Source of the DNA: Cladosporium sp. IMV 00045
Taxonomy: Eukaryota; Ascomycota; Dothideomycetes; Cladosporiales; Cladosporiaceae
NCBI GenBank assembly: GCA_001931905.2
Contig: MSJI02000566.1
Span: forward strand, 1-64,000
Direction: 5' to 3'
Length of the DNA stretch: 64,000 bases
The notes below the pieces were generated by a model. That model did not search any database and had not been told where the DNA came from. It saw only the letters and a program-made list of their open reading frames with translations. Within the stretch, counting starts at the first letter, position 1. Each line of letters opens with the position of its first letter. A program made the position numbers and the translations under genes. Below, in pieces: positions 58,578 through 64,000 of this stretch.

Positions 58578-59192
58578 GGATGGATAGAGTAACGCGCTGT
58601 ATCAAATGTCAGGTCGAAGTTCAAGTTCCGTTAATGATTACCTGAGTGGAGTGAGACCGAGTGATTGATGTTTGAAGGATACAAAGCGAGGGTAGCTCAC
58701 ACTCCCTCTTGTCGGCGATTTATAGACTTCCTTCCAGAAGTGGTGAACGTTGTCTTCCATATTAACGAGGCAAATTACATCAGATACAGTGGTTAACAAT
58801 CGGTATTGGGTCAGAAGGGCGACTGCGTGACGACGATGATGCAACATACGGACGTCGCTGAGACAACGTTCAATGCCATCTCAGAGGACTGCGGTTACAG
58901 CGGTGATGTAAGAGGAGGTCGTCAACATATCTTTCGAGACAACGTTCAATATCGTTACAGAGAACTGCGGTAATGATGTTTGATTATCTCACATTGTATG
59001 CAGGTAGGCAAGCTTACATTGAGTGAGCCTACGACCAAAATGCTTTAACAGTATTGGATATATTAGCTGATGCTCAAGATCACATGTAACGATTGAAGGA
59101 ATGCAGACCAGCGCAATTCGAGATTCCGAAGACACTTTCATGGCGACACGCTAACTGCTAATACTGCTGATGTGAATTCCCTATACAATCTC
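58578..59192. other. Intergenic, no gene seen
   Basis: About 600 nt with two imperfect copies of the text GAGACAACGTTCAAT (around 58858 and 58937). No gene. Confidence 0.45.
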
Positions 59193-60876
59193 TCAGACCT
59201 TCTCCGTATAATCAACGTTGACAGCAGACTTCGTCTCCAATTCCTTGTCCATCTCCGCGCTAATCGATGCCTGTCTGAAGACCTGCATCTCAGCCGCGTC
59301 TCCATCAAAGACTTTAGCGATCTCTTCGAGCGTGCGACCCTTGGTCTCAGGAAACAAGAAGTAGATAGTTGGGATCATGGCCGCCAATGTTCCAATGTAC
59401 ACGAAGTAGAACTTCCAAGCGATCGCTTCGAGGGCGATAGGGTTGCAGAATTGGTTGAAGCTAGCGGAGGGTCAGCACCATACAATTTGCGGAAGAGTTG
59501 TCCTAGATAACTTACAACCCAGCACCAAAGACAGTAGTCAAGTTCACAGCAAGACCCTTGGCTCGAAGAGAGAAAGGCAGGATCTCGACCGGGTAGGCGA
59601 TCGACAGTGGTGTGAAGGCAATATCGTAGAATGCAAAGAATATGAACAGAAACGCAACAGTCGCACTGCCAGCTGCTTTGATGGCATGCTCGGCAAACGT
59701 CGCGCTCAGTGCCGTGACGACTATAAAGGAGGCGAGCATGCCGCTAGCCGAGATGAGCCAGAGAGGGCGACGACCGAATCGTTCTGCACTAATTGCACCG
59801 CCAAAGGCAAAGAATGCATTCCAGACTTGAAGTGCGAGGTTGATCCCAGCTTGTGTTACAGAGCTGGTGATGCCGACGCTCTTCAAGATCGGGGCGAGGT
59901 AATCTGATAAAGTTTAGTATATGTGGCTGGGTCAACAAGAGAATCAGTACTTACAAGAAACGATTCCATTGCCTGCCCATTGGATCATGAAACCGACAAG
60001 AACACAAATCAAAAGGCGGTGTCTGTTACCCTTTGTCGCAAAAAAGGTTGACCACCCTGTCGACCTTGCCACCTCCTTCTCTAACTCAAGAGCCTGACAG
60101 ATTTCTTGATACTCAAATTTTACGAGCTGGTCATCCATATCTCCGTTGGCGTGGTATCTTGCGAGTGTTCTGAGGGCGTCATGATGCCTGTTCTTGGACA
60201 CGAGCCACCTAGGCGACTCGGGCACCCATAAAAGACCAATAAGTTGAATCGCAGGGAAGAAGCCTTGGAAGAGACACGGGATTCGCCAACTCCAGCTGTT
60301 GTCCACGAAGAGAAAAGCGAGGGACATGATTGCTGAGATGATGGCACCCCAGAACCAGATTGCCTGGAAGAGATTTGTGACATTGGCACGATGCTTCGGG
60401 TGTGCAATCTCAGCCGTGAGCGGAGGTGCAGCGGTCTGAGAAAATCCCAGACCGACACCCAGCATGATGCGTGTTCCAAGAAAGGCGTAGACGCCAGAAG
60501 TTGCGCACTGAATGATGGCTGCGCCTAGCATCAAGCTTGAGCCAATGGCCACGGTGATACGGCGACCAAGGTAGTCGCTAACGTAAGATGCTGGGATGAA
60601 AGATGGGAGACCACCAAGACTGATGCCGGCCAGAGTAACTCCAAGTAGGCTGGAGGAGGGATCGCCCAGATTGGTGTTGAAGTGAGGCATGGCTAGCAAA
60701 CCATTGATGAGCGAGCCGTCGTAGCCATTGGCAGCTGCGGATGCGAACATGGCACCAATAGCCAAGTTCAGTCTTCTTAGTCCCTTGTCACGTATCCAAG
60801 ATGCGTTGACGTTGTTGGACAAGGTCTTGTAGACCTCATTGCCGCTTGAGGCAACGACTCCGGATGGGCCGCCCAT
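59193..60876 (-). CDS. MFS sugar transporter, probably maltose/alpha-glucoside or related permease
   Basis: Three exons, 59955-60876, 59516-59903 and 59193-59460, with 51- and 55-nt introns, give 525 residues. Sugar-porter signatures: NGYDGSLINGLLAMPHF, YVSDYLGRRITVAIG, RIMLGVGLGFSQTAAPPLTAE, WRIPCLFQGFFPAIQLI, WVPESPRWLVSKNRHHDA and PETKGRTLEEI. Twelve helices in the plasma membrane, proton symport. The divergent maltase gene and nearby activator suggest that it imports maltose or another alpha-glucoside, but lactose/hexose-type porters look similar. The start 60876 (MGGPSGVVAS) gives a normal N-terminal length; an ATG at 61053 would add about 59 residues. Confidence 0.9.
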
Positions 60877-61588
60877 TCTGCTTGAGATATCAGAACCGAT
60901 GAAAGAGTTCGGGTAGGTGTAGAATGCTGCCACTCGTAATGTGAGCGAAGATGATGGCGATGTTTCCTTTGGTAGAAAAGACCCAATTCCATGGGAGCAG
61001 TGGATCTTTATATCAGCTGGTGTGGAGGAAAGTCTGCATCTTTTTGAAGCCACTGGCGTGGTCCAGGTCGAAAGGACCAGGATATGGTGGCAATGGACTC
61101 AGCCGAACTCCGTTTTCTAATGCCATGGTTGGAGATCGTGGAGATGGGGAGTGGAGAGGCGGGGACGAAACGTGGAATATGCTTTCTTGAAGCAGCGCGA
61201 GAAATAATGCGAGTTTACTTGCGAGAATCTTTCCGAGAATCTCAAATCATAGCAGGAAGCGTTGGGCGGAAAAGTACATTTTCCACCGATAAAAAGCCCA
61301 AGTATTTCTTCTCTGTTTTGACGCAGATCTCAACAGTCTTACCGAGCAAGGGCCGCGTATCCCAACGAGAATCGATGCGAGCCCATTCACTACCACATGA
61401 TCAAACCCCATGGGCAATTACAGGGCATCGTCTACAGCGCCGAAGAAGACGCCGAGGGTTGATTGCTGTCTAGCAAAATATCCTGCGGTCCCTATCGTAT
61501 AATGGCATATGTGAGTATCACTCTTCCGCACCCTCCCCTTTCTGCACTTCTCTATCACCATATTCTCACGACTTTCACTTGTACCACA
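60877..61588. promoter_or_regulatory. Divergent promoter of sugar permease and maltase
   Basis: 712 nt shared by two diverging genes. On the minus strand CGG-N9-CGG lies at 61440-61454 (CCG...CCG on plus). An inverted repeat GGAAAAGTACATTTTCC lies at 61268-61284, flanked by CGG and CCG-like bases. Zn2Cys6 proteins bind paired CGG triplets, and the candidate activator starts 400 nt beyond the maltase gene. Yeast MAL activators are remembered to use triplets nine bases apart, which fits. Binding itself is inference. Confidence 0.5.
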
Positions 61589-63373
61589 ATGGCCTTGAGC
61601 GCAAACACACAGCCTACTTCCTCACCTTATGTGAATCGAGCATGGTGGAAGGAGGCCTCCATCTATCAGATCTACCCTAGTTCGTTCAAAGACTCCAATG
61701 GAGACGGCGTGGGCGATATCCCAGGAATCATTGAAAAGCTGGACTACATCAAAGCACTAGGAGTCGATGTTGTCTGGGTTTGCCCGATCTACAAGAGCCC
61801 GTTGGTGGACATGGGCTATGATATTGCCGACTACAGGGCAATAGATCCTCGATACGGCACGATGCAAGACGTGGATAACCTGATTGACGGTCTTCATCAA
61901 AGAGGCCTCAAGCTAGTCATGGACCTTGTTGTCAACCACACCTCAGATCAGCATGAGTGGTTCAAGCAATCTCGCTCGTCGAAGACCAACCCTTACCGCG
62001 ACTGGTATATCTGGCGCAAGCCGCGATACGATGCCCAAGGCAACCGCCATCCACCCAACAATTGGAGCTCATACTTCAGTGGAGGGGCGTGGACTTACGA
62101 CGAACCTTCCGGGGAGTACTATCTCCATCTCTTCGCCAAGGAACAGCCTGATCTCAATTGGGAGTGCGAAGCCATGCGTGAAGCAGTCTACGATACCATG
62201 CGCTTCTGGCTCGATAAGGGAGTCGACGGCTTTCGTATGGATGTCATCAACCTTATCAGCAAGGATCCGGCATTACCGGATGCGAAGATTGTGCATCCTG
62301 AACGCCAATTCCATCACGGCTCAGAGCACTATGCGAACGGTCCCCGCATTCATGAGTACCTGAAAGTCATGGGCGGCATCATGAAAGAATACGATGCATT
62401 CAATGTCGGCGAGATGCCGTGGGTGGAGGACCCTGATGAGATTCTCAGGTGTGTGGGATCTGAACGCAATGAACTCAACATGATCTTCAACTTTGAGATC
62501 GTCGAGGGAATCGATCACGGAAAGGGAGGGAAGTTTAGTCCCCAAGACTGGCAAATGTCAGAGCTGAAGAGCATCGTCAACAAATGGCAGAAGTTCATGT
62601 ACGAAAATGGAGGCTGGAATGCCCTCTATCTCGAGAATCATGACCAGGCTCGAACGATCTCTCGATGGGGCTCAGACAAGCCTGAGTTCCGACAGGCCGC
62701 CGCGAAAATGTTCGCGACATTCTTAGGCCTGCAGAGTGGAACCTTGTTTCTATACCAGGGCCAAGAGCTGGGAATGTCAAACATACCTTCTGACTGGGAG
62801 ATGGAAGAGTTCCACGACCTGGAAACTCTGAATCATTGGAAAGAGCTGTGTGAAGTTGGCGACGAAGAATCGAAGGCTCTGGCGAAAGCACAATACCACA
62901 TCAAGAGTCGAGATAATGCTCGCACGCCAATGCAGTGGTCTACGGAACGTCACGCCGGGTTCACCAGCGGTCAGCCATGGTTCCGCGTCAACGACTCTTA
63001 TACTCTATGCAATGCTGCGACACAAGTTGGTGTAGCTGAAAGCCCTTTCGAGTACTGGGCTGATGTACTTCGTCTTCGCAAGCAGATGATGGACGTCTTC
63101 GTTTACGGAAACTTCGAGATGGTCGATGCTTCAAACGAGGATGTGTTCGCATACACCAGAGATTTCAAAGGAGACTCTGTGCTCGTCGTATGCAACTTTC
63201 GCGAGAGAGATATACAGTGGTCGATTCCTTCGGGATTACACAGCCCTAGGGAGGATGAGCTGCTAATCAGCACTCATGGGAGTGTGATGTCCAGCCCTGG
63301 CGCTCACGCTGTTTCTTTGAGGCCGTTCGAGGCATTTGCATGCACCTCTAGGCGTCCGAGTAGTCGATTGTAG
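61589..63373 (+). CDS. Alpha-glucosidase (maltase), glycoside hydrolase family 13
   Basis: Single exon, 594 residues, close to yeast Mal12/Ima enzymes, no signal peptide, so cytosolic. It hydrolyses maltose and other alpha-1,4 or alpha-1,6 glucosides. The nucleophile Asp218 lies in GFRMDVINL, the acid/base Glu275 in NVGEMPW, and Asp352 in LENHDQAR. Other family text: WWKEASIYQIYPSSFKDSNGDGVGDIPGI, DLVVNHTSDQHEWF, DNARTPMQWS. The residue before the nucleophile pocket that separates maltase from isomaltase (V versus other) reads MDVIN, the isomaltase/sucrase-compatible Val, so substrate choice needs care. The ATG at 61589 has a good context; the in-frame upstream ATG codons would only add unrelated text. 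Confidence 0.95.
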   Translation: MALSANTQPTSSPYVNRAWWKEASIYQIYPSSFKDSNGDGVGDIPGIIEKLDYIKALGVDVVWVCPIYKSPLVDMGYDIADYRAIDPRYGTMQDVDNLIDGLHQRGLKLVMDLVVNHTSDQHEWFKQSRSSKTNPYRDWYIWRKPRYDAQGNRHPPNNWSSYFSGGAWTYDEPSGEYYLHLFAKEQPDLNWECEAMREAVYDTMRFWLDKGVDGFRMDVINLISKDPALPDAKIVHPERQFHHGSEHYANGPRIHEYLKVMGGIMKEYDAFNVGEMPWVEDPDEILRCVGSERNELNMIFNFEIVEGIDHGKGGKFSPQDWQMSELKSIVNKWQKFMYENGGWNALYLENHDQARTISRWGSDKPEFRQAAAKMFATFLGLQSGTLFLYQGQELGMSNIPSDWEMEEFHDLETLNHWKELCEVGDEESKALAKAQYHIKSRDNARTPMQWSTERHAGFTSGQPWFRVNDSYTLCNAATQVGVAESPFEYWADVLRLRKQMMDVFVYGNFEMVDASNEDVFAYTRDFKGDSVLVVCNFRERDIQWSIPSGLHSPREDELLISTHGSVMSSPGAHAVSLRPFEAFACTSRRPSSRL

Positions 63374-63774
63374 CTTTTATTTACTCCTTCTTATGAGTTG
63401 GTCAGGCGTCAAAGAAATGCATTGCCGTTTTAATTGTGTTTATACCTCAAGTTTTCGTTGCGAGATAAATGAAGTCTCGTATCCCTTCCTCCGGCGTTGA
63501 CTTTGAAAGGTTAACAGCTATGTGCTATATCGATCGCATAATCGCATCTCAACGACAATCCAATCAAATGTAACGACAGGGCTAGGCCACGAGAACTTTT
63601 GTAAATGATCTTGTAGGTTGTGGAAATAAGGTTATTTGACTTCTTCTCGCACGATTGGAGGCAACATCCCCGCTTGCTTGGCGTCACATATTCCTTCATG
63701 TCCTCACTCTTCTCTCTATTCCAACCTCAATGCTTCCTTGATGGCGTGACCATTTATGACCAGTGACTCTCAAT
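63374..63774. other. Intergenic between maltase and activator
   Basis: 400 nt, with the terminator region of the maltase and the promoter of the activator. No separate gene. Confidence 0.5.
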
Positions 63775-64000
63775 ATGAGCCAACGACGAGTGTGCGATGC
63801 ATGTGCTGTCCGAAGAATCCGATGTGACGGACAAACACCATGCGCTGGATGCATGAACACCTCTTTAGAGTGTACCAGAAAGCGACCACGACAGAAATCT
63901 GGACCAAAAGGTATACAGAAGAAGACACTCGACAAACTCGCAAAGATCAAGCATGTGCCTTCACCAATCCAGCGATTGCGACCTGAGGATCTACGTCCAC
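63775..64000 (+). CDS. Zn(II)2Cys6 activator, MAL/AmyR-like, partial
   Basis: The frame from ATG 63775 runs to the window end. It starts with a zinc cluster at residues 7-33 (CDACAVRRIRC, CAGCMNTSLEC) followed by TRKRPRQKSGPKG. That text resembles MalR/AmyR-type regulators of maltose and starch use. Its place beside the maltase and sugar permease supports a role as their activator. Only 75 residues are visible, so the regulatory domain cannot be checked. Confidence 0.8.
   Translation, partial: MSQRRVCDACAVRRIRCDGQTPCAGCMNTSLECTRKRPRQKSGPKGIQKKTLDKLAKIKHVPSPIQRLRPEDLRP

Overview
This window looks like nuclear DNA of a filamentous ascomycete (Pezizomycotina). Genes are split by short GT-AG introns of about 50-100 nt with ascomycete-type branch sites. 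There are Zn(II)2Cys6 regulators, a dispersed single 5S rRNA gene, and fungal families such as oxalate decarboxylase, TRP/FLC channel and DAL5-type permease. A Dothideomycete is my guess from gene style only. About 25 protein genes and one 5S rRNA gene can be supported; no tRNA, transposon or CRISPR array was seen.

Left part (1-17.7 kb): an arylsulfotransferase-like secreted protein cut by the window edge, a tail-anchored P-loop sulfotransferase-like gene, the HECT ubiquitin ligase Hul4, ribosomal protein eL15 with a 5' UTR intron, a Zn2Cys6 regulator divergent from eL15, and a Ser/Thr-rich single-pass membrane protein.

Middle part (17.7-43 kb) is the accessory-looking part. It holds a metallo-beta-lactamase-fold gene with a frameshift, an ankyrin gene with a frameshift, a 5S rRNA gene, a stand-alone HeLo/SesA-like N-terminal domain of NLR type, an alpha/beta hydrolase, an ammonium transporter with an in-frame stop, a small two-helix membrane protein, a secreted catalase with a splice-phase problem, an intact seven-exon DAL5-type permease, a secreted hydrolase-like protein whose reading frame continues past a TGA-CTG into a GPI-anchor-like tail, and a bicupin oxalate decarboxylase. 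Five apparent coding lesions fall between 19.8 and 37.6 kb, while every gene I could resolve to both sides of that interval joins cleanly.

Right part (43-64 kb): the SDH assembly factor Sdh5/SDHAF2, a TRP-like/FLC channel, a secreted Thr-rich protein, PRMT3, a DHA1-type MFS transporter, a lysine-free Gly/Tyr-rich orphan, and at the end a compact MAL-type cluster: sugar permease (minus), maltase/alpha-glucosidase (plus) and a Zn2Cys6 activator (plus, cut by the edge). The permease and maltase share a 0.7-kb divergent promoter containing a CGG-N9-CGG repeat. Together these three would import and hydrolyse maltose-type sugars under control of their own activator.
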